From Melieria omissa (Eukaryota > Arthropoda > Insecta > Diptera > Ulidiidae), in contig OZ020269.1 of assembly GCA_963971225.1 (NCBI GenBank), positions 39,453,264 through 39,517,263 on the forward strand: a stretch of DNA of 64,000 bases, written 5' to 3'. The position numbers and the translations under genes are program-made. Position 1 is the first letter of the stretch, and each line of letters starts with the position of its first letter. The notes beneath the pieces were generated by a model. The model was given only the letters and a program-made list of their open reading frames with translations. It was not told where the DNA came from and ran no database searches. Positions 55,027-64,000 of this stretch are shown in pieces.

Positions 55027-57026
55027 ATATGATTTCATCACAGCACTGCAATATCTCATTTTGTATTCTAGCGGAAGTATATTTCGCGTTTCCTACCGGA
55101 TGTTGCAAGACATTTTTAAGCTCATCTCCCAAAGCTCTGAAGGCCAAAATGGCTTTGAAATTTCCTGCATTGTACATCGTGTTCTTAGGCATAATTGGCA
55201 CTCAATCTTGGCTTAGATAAAAGGTTACCTTTGCTTTGTGAAACAAAATCCGACGACACCTCTACATCGCCACCATCGCGATGGCCTCTCAATGGCATTT
55301 CTGCGCGTCCCAAGCAAATTATAGCCTCGATCATAGGGGTAATTTTTCGTCGATTTTCAGCCGCCTGCTCTCTACCCGATGTGTCGATTTGATTGATGAT
55401 GGAACTATCCTTATGCAATTTGAAAGCTTCCGCATCTGCTATAGCATTCACGTGGTACCTTTTGCGTTCGTGATCTTTGAAAGACTAAAGGACCGAACAT
55501 TCTAGGTTTAAAACCACATATTAGAAGTGTTGTGACTACATACCTCCAGGGCTTTTTTCCAATTATCGAATTTAGATGTTACGAAATTGCCAAATGTAAT
55601 GCCATGTTTTCCATCGGCCTTTGCGAAAGCAACACACTATTTACAATAGACACCTTTGTCCAATTCTGAATAAGCCAACCAGTTATACTGGTTGAGCCAA
55701 TTGTACTGGAACTTTAGACCGCGCTGGGCAAACTTCCCGAGAATTGGAAATATGTGCCGACTGTGAGGCACCCACAAATTGGTTAAAATTTCGGATCTGT
55801 CGTCGGTCGACAGACATGCCTGCTTTTTAGAAAATTGGGCAATATCATTAACACTTGCTGTATTTATTTCTACGTATTCTTTCATTTCGATTTCACTGGA
55901 AACTACACTTTCTTCTGGTGCTTTGGCCGCCAACTTTTTTTTTAGTTCTGGCTCGCCGTCTGCTGAACTTTGAGGCCGTTTGAAAAACTTTCTTATGTCC
56001 ATTTTTTGTTTTAATTTACTTTTTCTTTGACACTTTACAACCGCAAAAGAATTTTCTTATTTTCCGTGTTAACAAATAAGTCACCAAAAAGAGTGTAACT
56101 GAATTTTTTCAAATTTGAACAGCTGATGCAGGGTTGGCATTAGCTATACTTTTGAGAACACTGAAAATGCAACTATTTTTCGAAAACAAAGGCAATACTG
56201 ATTTCTGTATTAATTTTAGAATAGTCAAGCCAACAACCCAAAATAGTTCAAATGCATAAACAATACTTCAAACGAAAGTTTATTGGCAAGCAGTGTTGCC
56301 AAATTCTGCCACAACTGCTCTGAACAATTTATCATACGTATACAACGGCTCAGATCAAATTAACATTTTAATTTGGAATTATTTTTTAAGTATTACATCA
56401 CATTAAGAGGTAAAGGTGTTTACTTATTCTTTTATAAACATTAAATTTTATGCTCTCAACACAATAATTGCTACAGTAAACACGGCAAAAACAGACATTC
56501 AAGACAACTATAAAACTACTTATACGTGTATTTATAACACCAGTCATGCCAAATCTTTTTTTTTAACAATCCTGCCAACCCTTTTTGATACCTGGGAACT
56601 TTTTGATTGAAGATTGATACCAAATCGCAATCAAATTTGCCAATCTACCGAAAAGGAAATTCAAAAAGAAAAAAGCCTACAAATTTTGATCTCTGTTTGT
56701 TTGTTTTGCTGTTTATTTTTTTTTAATAACTCAGCCGTTGCTGAAGCAGGTTATATTTTTTTCTATTTATGGAGACGCCAAATAAAACAAATAATAAATT
56801 TCCACAATTTTATGTTTTTACATTAAATTGGATAAATGCATTTATCGACCAAGGGGGGGGATTTATCCCCCTAATCCCCCCCTGGGGACGCCACTGTATT
56901 GAGCCATGGATGCGACTAACAATCAATCAGCTAGACATATTTTGTAGTGATGCCATTTGTTCGATGCACAAATCTTACAACTTGTAGCTTATGAAACATA
57001 TTTTTATTTGTCTGCAATTCATTTAA

Positions 57027-57756
57027 GGGGCACAACTAGTTTGAAATTTTGAAAATTTCGTTTTTTGTTTTATTTCATATTTTGATAGTATAACTATCAT
57101 AGAAAAAGTAAATGAACGGATTTTGTCGAATTCGTAAAAGTCTCTGAGATACAGAGCCTCAAATCCGTCTCGTTCACTACGCGGTAACACGGTTTTAAAA
57201 CTTTAAACGCGTTTTTCTCAAAACTACATTTTTCAAATTTGCTGCAGCTGTAACTTGATAACAAAACATCCGATCGACTTGGGTCTTTTTTTAGCTTATT
57301 GTGTATTTGTTTTTCCATACAATGACCCTCCAGTTTAATGATAGGATGAAAAGTATAATTATGCCAGGCCAGAAACCATCAGATTTTTTAGCAAAATATT
57401 AATTTTTTTTTCAAAAAACCGCCATTTTGGTGCATTTTATTTTTTTTTTTTACAACCGAGGGTCATTGTATAGGAAATATAATCTAGTTAAGTCAAATTT
57501 TTGGTTTTTTTGATTTCAGGCACTGCGAAGGCTACAATCACTGTAGCAGTGGGAGAACGTTTTTTTTTTTGAAGACTCAGGAGATGGTGGATAACTTGCT
57601 GAAAATCGAATATTTTCATTTGAAAAAATTACTTTGTATTCATTATTTATGCATAAATATATCTGCAAAATTTTAAAACATTCGATGCAATACTTCACAA
57701 AATTCAAAATTCACAAAAAATCTCCTTTTTTCATGCGGTCAAACTAGTTGTGCCCC
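57027..57756. mobile_element. TTAA-flanked inverted-repeat element
   Basis: Ends GGGGCACAACTAGTTTGA and TCAAACTAGTTGTGCCCC are perfect inverted repeats with TTAA at both sides (57023-57026 and 57757-57760). An inner pair CATACAATGACCCTC (57316) and GAGGGTCATTGTAT (57458) adds symmetry. Length 730 bp with no transposase. TTAA targets occur in piggyBac and Kolobok elements; I cannot choose. Confidence 0.8.
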
Positions 57757-57760
57757 TTAA

Positions 57761-58459
57761 GTATTTTTGCTTTTTAAGCGTTTACCCTCGTCGTTTCTGT
57801 ATAAACCCATCCTTTACTTATGGCCTTGCAATTCATGTTTTTTCGTTGTCCCAGTACTTGTACTCAGTCCTTAACCGAATTCGAATGATTCTTATCAGAT
57901 GTTAACTTTTACCAATATGTTTTGTATTATTTTTGGTTTAAAGTACCACCATGTTTAAAATCAAAAGTCCTAGGTTATGTTGGATGCCTCTGTATGAGAC
58001 ACATTTACCCAGTAAGAAACTGGCTGCTTCCGTAATGCATTACAGCATATTTACTTTTCATCCGCGAAGCACTCCTGCCGGATCATGCATGATTTTGTAA
58101 AGTGCAAATGGTATCATACCCCAATCCGACTTCATTTACAAAAATAAAGGCGCGGCATGCAGCAAAATCCTTCGGAATGGTTCGGCTTCCCATTCAAATG
58201 TACTTTACTTAGCAATGATGCGGCATGAAGGAAAACGCAATGTGCTATTTTAATGGGTTTACAATTTTAAAAATAAAATGACCAATTCAGTATATACCTT
58301 CTTCGCTACAGATAATGTAAGCACTGCTAATTTCTACACATACGATGGAAGGTAGACATATTTGGAAATTTTACCTTTGCCTGCGAAAAGTTTACTTGTG
58401 CGGTTCTTAAAATTCTCAACTTTTTCATGTGGATAGCGATGAAAACAGACGAGTGTTTA
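57761..58459. other. Unassigned sequence
   Basis: A weak GGTTATGTTGGATGCCTCTG similar to the GGTTAGG repeat is at 57972-57991. No gene recognised. Confidence 0.35.
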
Positions 58460-58463
58460 AACA

Positions 58464-58541
58464 GCCCACGCTAGGAATCGAACGAGGGCCTCTGACATGA
58501 AAAGTCAGCGCGCTACTCTCTGGACTACCAAAGCCAACCCC
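58464..58541 (-). repeat. tRNA-Glu-like pseudogene or SINE head
   Basis: On the minus strand a tRNA-like order appears: TTTGGTAGTCCAGAGAGTAG, an anticodon-like stem CTGAC-TTTTCAT-GTCAG with TTC in the anticodon position, and TCGTTCGATTCC. The T-arm stem pairs badly and the acceptor stem is not convincing, so it is a decayed tRNA or a SINE head rather than a working tRNA gene. Confidence 0.45.
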
Positions 58542-58568
58542 CTAAGCTTGTTAGATTCGTTCTACTTA

Positions 58569-59235
58569 GGGCCAATTTTTCAGTGCGAGTTTAACTCAGT
58601 TTCTAGTTTAAACTTAGTTTAAACGCAAAATCCAATTTTTCAGTCAAAATTGACTGAAGTTTAAACTCAGTTTAAACGCCCAACCCTGCACGGTTAAACT
58701 AAGTTTAAACTGTCAACAGCTTCTGACAGTTCATTTCTATTTTGTTTCGGTCAGCTTTTGGCTGTCGTGATCGAAATTCTTTTTTTGCACTTTTTTAGAT
58801 TCTTATACTTCGTGCGCAACGTTTTCGCGCACCAGAATTTATCAACAAATTTTGAATCGAAATCGTCCTCAATTTCGTTTTCCTCGGCACTCACGCGGTT
58901 TGTCTTCTTGCACTCGAGCACTTGTTTTTTCACAAGTGCAAGAAGACATTCGATTTCCAGAGAAAAAAAATTTGCGCTCCGCTTGCTTATTTTGAATTTT
59001 TTGATGAAATACATTATTTGAGCGCAAATTTAGCTACGAATGACGATCACAACAAAGGAGAATTATTATCTAGATAAAAATATTGTCAGTATTGCCACAC
59101 ACAAATGACAAATATTTGCTTCAGTTCAACCAGCACTGAAAAACTGCTTTCTCGTTTAAACTGAGTTTATATTTAAACCAAGTTCAAGCAAACTACGTTT
59201 AAACTGCGTTTAAACTCGCACTAAAAAATTGGCCC
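58569..59235 (-). mobile_element. PIF/Harbinger-like element, copy 2
   Basis: Ends GGGCCAATTTTTCAGTGCGA and TCGCACTAAAAAATTGGCCC are inverted and flanked by TTA (58566-58568 and 59236-59238). Subterminal GTTTAAAC-type repeats are abundant at both sides. It encodes a Myb/SANT-like protein fragment (58751-59014), the accessory gene type that PIF/Harbinger elements carry. Related to 23942-24585. Confidence 0.85.
58751..59014 (-). CDS. Myb/SANT-like protein fragment of a Harbinger element
   Basis: The 87-codon frame has RSANFFSLEIECLLALVKKQ, then VLECKKTNRV, a spacer and FVDKFWCAKTLRTKYKNLKK. This layout (aromatic anchor, E-x-x-L-L-x-L-V, E-x-K, W, R-x-K-Y-x-N-L-K-K) matches Myb/SANT-like DNA-binding domains of insect Harbinger accessory proteins and their host-domesticated relatives. 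The protein stops soon after, so any C-terminal part is missing. It fits the surrounding TTA-flanked element. Confidence 0.65.
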   Translation of the reverse strand: MYFIKKFKISKRSANFFSLEIECLLALVKKQVLECKKTNRVSAEENEIEDDFDSKFVDKFWCAKTLRTKYKNLKKCKKRISITTAKS

Positions 59236-59299
59236 TTAAGTTTACATTCCACGTACATTACAAAGTAATGTGCACTGGGAAGTGACGATACGAACAATT

Positions 59300-59516
59300 A
59301 CACAGGCCGACAAGATTTTAGAACCAGAAACCAGAGTATACTTTTCCGAAGGTTTTTGGTGCGCTGAACAAGAATCTGGCCTCAGAATTGCTCCATCACG
59401 TCAGGTTTTCGCACTTCTAGGTTAGGATATCTCGAAAACCAGCGCACCGAAAACCTTCGGAAAAGTATACTCTGGTTTCTGGTTCTGAAATTTGTTCGAA
59501 TTTTGTCGGCCTGTGT
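59300..59516. repeat. Hairpin MITE-like inverted repeat
   Basis: The arms ACACAGGCCGACAAGATTTT and the reverse complement at the right, continuing through CCAGAGTATACTTTTCCGAA on the left and its mirror on the right, pair over about 65 bp with few mismatches. The loop is about 65 bp. No TSD was recognised, so mobility is not proven. Confidence 0.75.
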
Positions 59517-59898
59517 CATTCGGGTTTTAAATCGAACTTTTTCGCACTTCTTGTGCCTTCTTGTTTGCTTTCGCCAAAAGGTGGAGGAAAAAAATGCATT
59601 ATTATGGTAAGCACCTTACCAAGTTTTCTACTGGGTAAAGTATGCTGTCATCAGTTTACCAATTGGGATTTTTTTTGGCTTTTCCAGCCTTCAGCTACTC
59701 ACTGACTGGTAGTAGCTCAGACACCGAGTTGGCTATTTTGTTTATTGTTGATTAGAAAAACTAACTTACATAATACAAAGACATAAATCGGGATCATTTT
59801 TTGACCCGCAGGCTCATATGTGCAAGTGTTTTCTCGGGTTACAGAGGGTTTAAAGATTATCTATTGCTAGCTATTATTTATTTATTATTCTATAAAGG

Positions 59899-60162
59899 AA
59901 AACTGTCATGAACACGTTCTACCCGGCGCATTGTTCTGATGTGCGGCACTTTTTTACTGCGCAATTTGCTGCTTATTTTATATTAGCACTTTGTCTCTTT
60001 CCAGTATGGTTTTTGAAATAAAATTATAAACATTTGTGGACCACCAGTGGTCCGCGCCGCCAGATAAATGAATTTGCCTGTGGACCACCGGTGGTCCGCG
60101 CCGCCAGATAAGCGCAGTGCCCATGAACCATCTATGGTCCACGCCGGGTAAAACGTGTTAAC
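59899..60162. repeat. Tandem palindromic GGACCACCGGTGGTCC units within an inverted-repeat frame
   Basis: From 60034 three units repeat (T)GTGGACCACCAGTGGTCCGC-like sequence followed by CGCCGCCAGATAA; the third is diverged (AACCATCTATGGTCC). Each unit is itself a palindrome. The outer sequences GAACACGTTCTACCCGGCG (59909) and CGCCGGGTAAAACGTGTTAA (60143) are imperfect inverted repeats, so the array may belong to a MITE with a TTAA-type target. Confidence 0.65.
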
Positions 60163-60507
60163 TAATAATAATAATTAATTTAATAATTGATTGGCACGAC
60201 AGCCCGCTTACGCGAGACTAAGGCCTAGCTTCCCGCAACCACCCGTGTTGTGCGGGTGAATTTTGTACGCGGGTGGAAGGGACCTACAGTTTTTATACCG
60301 GTTCCGAACGGCAGGTTGGGAGCTTTTTCATAGGCAATTTTTACTCTCAGAGGTTTGCCATTTCCAGCTGAGAGGACAGCCACCGAAAGAGAAAACGAGT
60401 TTCCCTTTTGTTTTTTTTTTAGGTGTTACTACATGCAGAATTCGAACTTGCGTCGCTCTGCATGCGACTCGCTGGACCGCGCACTAACCAACTGAGCCAC
60501 GGCGGCT
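60163..60507 (-). mobile_element. tRNA-derived SINE, full-length
   Basis: Read on the minus strand: head GCCGTGGCTCAGTTGGTTAG and CAAGTTCGAATTC (A and B boxes), body with GGCTGTCCTCTCAGCTGG and GTAGGTCCCTTCCACCC, tail CCAATCAATTATTAAATT and TTA repeats. GTGTTAAC lies at both borders, the probable TSD. It is the best full-length copy with 16676-17014. Confidence 0.88.
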
Positions 60508-60527
60508 GTAGTGTGTTAACGTGTTAA

Positions 60528-61046
60528 CCCTTTCGGTTATTCTATGCCATATGGCATAGCCTCTTTTCAGTGCCGGTTTTAGGTCAACAACTTGTGGATA
60601 CTATATTTTTAAATTTTTGTATTTTTCTCTGAAGGTTTTTATACCAAACAATGAAAAACGTATTTTGATTAGTGTACCAAGTAAATTGTAAGGGTTCAGA
60701 AAGTGCGCAGTCCTATCGAGTTGCGTATTTTACAAAATGAGGTCACTTCGTACTTTTATTTATTCTATTACAAAAATCAATTTATTTCATAGGCTTATGT
60801 AAGTAATCTAGTAGGTATTTATTGCTTTAGTAAGTGTAAAAAAGGTTAGATCCCAAATATAGTTCACTAGGGCTGTACGATTTTTTTTATTTCTTACTAT
60901 GCCATATTTCATGATGCCCAAAAACCACTTTTTCGAACAATATTTAAAAAAATGACTTTTGATTATTCATTATGTAGGCGTAAACAGTAATAAAATGGAA
61001 AAGAATGATTTTTAAAGGTCAAAACAAAAAAGAAGTACCGAAAGGG
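60528..61046. mobile_element. piggyBac-like MITE with CCCTTTCGGT ends
   Basis: Ends CCCTTTCGGTTATTC and its imperfect mirror GTACCGAAAGGG are flanked by TTAA (60524-60527 and 61047-61050). Near the left end lies an 18-bp palindrome CTATGCCATATGGCATAG, with half-copies elsewhere (near 60896). Length 519 bp with no transposase. Confidence 0.75.
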
Positions 61047-61230
61047 TTAATGCAATGTGCAATGGCTGTGCGGAAATTTCGTGCGATTTTCTTTTGTTCG
61101 GTGCTTTTATTTTGTTCTGCGCTTCGGTTTGAAAAACTTCTTTAGAGGTTTGGAGATTTTTCTCGAAGGCCAAAAAATCATCCATTTTAAAATCAGTGAA
61201 ATTACAATTCATCCAGGCATGCATCGCATC

Positions 61231-61501
61231 ACAGAACAAACAATATACAGAAGGCGCATTTGGTGTAAAGAAAATATTCTTTGCGGGTTCTAGCGGTAGG
61301 ACCCGTTTGTTGATGCGGGGGGAAGCAGTAAAGGGTATGAGAACGCACAGAGCGCGAGAGCGTAAAAAGAGAAGCTGTGAGAGCACAAAATCAAATGTTC
61401 GGAGAGCAAACAGATAAAAGTATCAATCGGATGCCGGTGTACCAAACAGTAACGCACCATATATGTGGTTGTTGTTGTTGGCCAACAAAGCAATGTGCCG
61501 C
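61231..61501 (+). repeat. ACAGAAC-type dispersed repeat, copy 2
   Basis: It starts ACAGAACAAACAATATACAG and ends GTTGTTGTTGGCCAACAAAG then TGTGCCGC, matching 32060-32261 with an extra stretch near 61385-61450. Class unknown. Confidence 0.75.
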
Positions 61502-61689
61502 ATGCATGGTGATGGAGGAAATGGAAGTCGACAGCCTGTGGTTGTTGTTGCTGCTGGCTAACAACTGAAGTTAGAATATATTTTTGCTTTGGCTGATTTC
61601 TGTAACGAGCTCAGCAATTCACAATACTACAATAAAAGAACCGCGAATTGTGGGAATAAGTCAAGGAATAAGTTTAGTCAAAATAACCA

Positions 61690-64000
61690 GAGTTTATTAC
61701 GTTTTTAGGATTTTAAGTTTTCGGGGTTTAGTTACATTTTTCTTTTCGGAGGCCCAGGCACAATGGTTCCTGAGAAGAACTAAGATCATAAAGTCCAAAA
61801 TTGTGTTTTTATGATCAGGACACGTGGAAAAACATTGTGGTGTAGCATTTTGGCATTTAACTTTTATTAAATTTTTTATGCCAACAATTTGTGGCTGTTT
61901 TTCAAAAATGCTGCGGAAAATTGAAATGTGTACTTTGCTTATCTCTAATAGAATTTGCGATGGACTAATAAGGTTGCCGAAATCTTTGAGAGAGTTAAAG
62001 TTTTTGTGAAATATGAAAAGTTCACTAGGAACTGTTAGTACCTCATCTTCTTTTCTCAATTTCCCTGTTTCACAGTTTATTTTGGTAAGTATTTTGTAGA
62101 CAACATAACCCAAAAAATATCTTAAAGACGCTAAATCAATGGTAAATTCGGAACAGTTCTCAAAACTATAATTTAATATGAAATCGGCAAGGATGGCTGT
62201 ATTATTATCCACTTCAAAATCATCGGTTCGCTTCGTTATGTTCAGGAGCTGAGTCGAGATTTAATACGATATTAGAAAGCGTTTCAAACGTAGTATGTAT
62301 CATTTAATTCTTCACAATTGCTGTGGGAACTCAATTGCACAATTTTTGCGGCCATTAAGCGTGCTAATATATTATTAATATCAGCCACTGATGGATTTAT
62401 ATTATTACCACCTTTTTGTCTTAGTATAGAAGACATATTTTCAAGTTTGTCTTGGTTTAATGTCCTTGTCATCAAAACAAAAATGTCGGATTTTTTCTCA
62501 AACAGCTCGTCTACTAATAGCAAAACCGCTGTTAGAGTAAGTCTTTTTGTCAACAAATGAGATATCATCCAGGTATTTAAGGAAGAACTTTATATACTAA
62601 TGTGATAAACTGTTGAGTTGAATCGTAGATCTGTAGAAATTTTTGGAATATAACGATCCACTGTTTAGGCAGTCAAATATTTTGTCAATATTTTCCATAA
62701 AGCTGGCCGTAGATAAACCCAATTCTTTAGAGCAACTTTTGAAACCTATAGTTTCAGCAGTTGTCCTAATAGCAGCTTGAACAGTCCTGCTGAAAATTTG
62801 GGTTGCCAGTTTTACTTTCATTTTCTCGAAAGAATTTAGAAAAATGTGTTGGCTGGTTAGTTTAGGACACATTTTTGTTGTTGACTTAAGTTCCATTTCG
62901 AAAAGTTCTTGAACAACCCTAAAACTAGCAATTCCATTTGGTGTAGCTAAGTCGCATTTGAGCCAGCCATTTCTCAATGATTTAACAAGGTGCGGGAAAT
63001 CATATATGCAGAACACTTTTCCATCATTATTCATGAAAAAAGGCCTTTCCAAAGTTACACCCATATCCGAAAAGCACTTCCTATTGGAAGACCCTTGGTC
63101 ACAAGTTATAACTTTTACTGTGATGCCAAAACTATTGAGAATTTTTAATTTTTCCAGAATTATATTTTTTTAAATATTGGCAGAGTCCGTTTTTGGAAAC
63201 AAAGTAATTTAGTACCAATGACCAGTTTGAAAACATTGATTTGACCATAAAAACACATAATTGTTTTCCTATTTGGCTTGTCCTTTCAACCCCATTTTCT
63301 TCATACCCATCCACCAAATCTAATTTAGGATTATATAATTAATTCCTTTCTAATTGCCATTTCATCCATTAATAAAATCATGTTGTTCTTTTCGCTCTGG
63401 GTCAAATCCAAGCACCGTTTTCTTATGACCTCAAAAGCAGAGTTCTTAAAACCTGACTGCAGGAACTTTACAGGGGCCCATCGATTAACAGTCGAGATAT
63501 GTGGCAAATTTAGGTTTAGTTTATTTCTTAAAAGCCGCCGTGGCTCAGTTGGTTAGTGCGCGGTCCAACGAGTCGCATGCAGAGCGACGCAAGATCGAAT
63601 ACTGCATGTAGTAACACCTAAAAAAATAACGGGAAACTCGTCGTGCCAATCAATTAATAAATTATTTCTTAAAAATTTATACGTCGATTGCGAGACATAA
63701 TAAATATTTTGAGCCAAATCTTTTATATCTTCCGTATATTCTTTAGGACGGGAACTAAGAAGAAGCTTACAAAATACTTTTGATTCTTTGCTCACGTTAT
63801 TATAAGAGTCGATACGTTGGAACACTTCTGACTTTTTTGGTAATTTCTTCTGGTTTTTTATGTTTCTGTATTTTGCCAAAATGTTGTAATATTTCTTCCT
63901 TTAAAAATTTACGGATTTAGCATATGATTCGCAATTATTGCAATGCCCATCTACGGACTCACTTTTTCGTCTCTTTCTAGTTGAACAATCGGGCTCTGAA
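61690..64000 (-). pseudogene. P-element family transposase (copy 3), broken, runs off the window
   Basis: On the minus strand, N to C: a DFKNLAQ-like block as DIKDLAQNIYYVSQSTYKFL (near 63690), a SINE insertion at 63534-63661, LPHISTVNRWAPVKFLQSGF (near 63470), LLMDEMAIRKEL (near 63370), a frame change in an A-run near 63170, VITCDQGSSNRKCF (near 63090), DGKVFCIYDFPHLVKSLRNG (near 63000), LNQDKLENMSSILRQKGGNN (near 62420) and DNNTAILADFIL (near 62195), ending at 61697. These are the conserved blocks of P/THAP9-type transposases. At least three frame changes and a stop near 63903 are seen, though some might be unrecognised introns. The N-terminal THAP part lies beyond 64000. Terminal repeats were not found. 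Confidence 0.82.
63534..63661 (+). mobile_element. tRNA-derived SINE, internally deleted short form
   Basis: The tRNA head GCCGCCGTGGCTCAGTTGG is joined, after AACACCTAAAAAAATAACGG, directly to the tail GTCGTGCCAATCAATTAAT; the 200-bp body is missing. A 13-bp duplication TTATTTCTTAAAA (63521-63533 and 63662-63674) shows that it inserted in this short form or lost the body later. It interrupts the P-family transposase gene. Confidence 0.88.

Larger units (their letters stand above)
47490..56002 (-). pseudogene. hAT transposase, ZMYM1-like, broken
   Basis: Read on the minus strand: start MDIRKFFKRPQ at 56002; a TTF-type zinc finger (YNWLAYSELDKGVYCK, stop TAG at 55637-55639, then CVAFAKADGKHGITFG); an intron at about 55485-55543; RGHRDGGDVEVSSDF near 55280; insertion of Gypsy C at 49162-55026; a catalytic-type region with ADETTDIS near 49095; an intron at about 48952-49071; YLFGQGYDGAKNMSGQF and HCSAHALNLAV near 48690-48800; a stop near 48184; a frame loss near 47729; and, after an intron at about 47604-47680, the dimerization tail RLNGMAMLAVHND to a stop at 47490. 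Intron positions are inferred from GT/AG sites. The breaks are few, so inactivation looks recent. Confidence 0.88.
47262..56896 (-). mobile_element. hAT transposon with a nested Gypsy element
   Basis: Terminal repeats CAGCGGCGTCCCCAGG (left) and CAGTGGCGTCCCCAGG (read inwards from the right) are flanked by the exact 8-bp duplication TATTGAGC (47254-47261 and 56897-56904). Removing Gypsy copy C and its ATAT duplication leaves about 3.77 kb. It carries a multi-exon transposase gene of the zinc-finger MYM-type-1-like group on the minus strand (47490-56002). The ends and coding region agree on the hAT class. Confidence 0.95.

Noticed and set aside
58464..58541. Functional tRNA-Glu gene
   Set aside because: The T-arm and acceptor stems pair poorly, no clear terminator follows, and similar tRNA-like heads in this window belong to SINEs.

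Overview
The window looks like a piece of a dipteran (higher fly) nuclear genome. It is AT-rich, has short spliceosomal introns, CATA/TATG microsatellites and GGTTAGG-type dispersed repeats, and carries fly-typical transposon families (Gypsy LTR elements, an RTE-clade element, P, hAT, Tc1/mariner, pogo-like, piggyBac-like and PIF/Harbinger-like elements, and a tRNA-derived SINE). A tephritid or related fly is my best guess, from general impression only; species cannot be fixed from the sequence. I find no ordinary host gene with confidence. Nearly everything that can be named is a mobile element or its debris, and many elements sit inside one another.

Layout. 1-6.4 kb: mostly unassigned sequence with two small MITEs (3089-3426 TTAA type; 4565-4721 hAT type) and a transposon-derived pseudogene (5390-6405). 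6.4-10 kb: an intact-looking RTE-clade retrotransposon (6666-9919, one 1010-residue ORF) inserted in an old SINE. 10.5-12 kb: a foldback-like element with a P-like MITE inside. 12.4-12.8 kb: three tandem 103-bp hairpin units. 13.3-13.7 kb: a solo Gypsy LTR. 14.3-15.9 kb: a DNA transposon of unassigned class. 18.4-23.0 kb: a TTAA-flanked element holding a deleted Gypsy copy (A, 18751-21797). 23.9-27.0 kb: a Harbinger-like MITE, a 5'-truncated RTE copy, and a P element with a Tc1 element inside. 29.2-32.1 kb: a TA-flanked MITE, a pogo-like element and a Tc1/mariner transposase relic. 32.8-39.5 kb: Gypsy copy B, hit by two non-LTR insertions. 39.8-44.3 kb: a large inverted repeat packed with nested insertions. 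44.9-47.2 kb: a transposon inside a MITE. 47.3-56.9 kb: a hAT element carrying an almost complete Gypsy copy (C, 49162-55026). 57.0-61.5 kb: MITEs, SINE, hairpins. 61.7-64.0 kb: a broken P-family transposase, itself hit by a SINE, running off the window end.

How the parts relate. Target-site duplications (TSDs) can be read directly for more than fifteen insertions, so the nesting order is readable: for example hAT (TSD TATTGAGC) then Gypsy C (TSD ATAT); P element (TSD GTTTTTAC) then Tc1 (TA); Gypsy B then a LOA/Jockey-like fragment and a poly(A) non-LTR copy. Four Gypsy-family insertions all abut ATAT. Three separate P-superfamily elements occur in one window. The only element whose protein looks unbroken over full length is the RTE copy; most others have stops, frameshifts, deletions or insertions. 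The dense, two-strand, mostly dead transposon mix would fit pericentromeric heterochromatin or a piRNA-type locus, but the sequence alone cannot show this. Superfamily names rest on visible motifs, terminal repeats and TSDs, without database searches.
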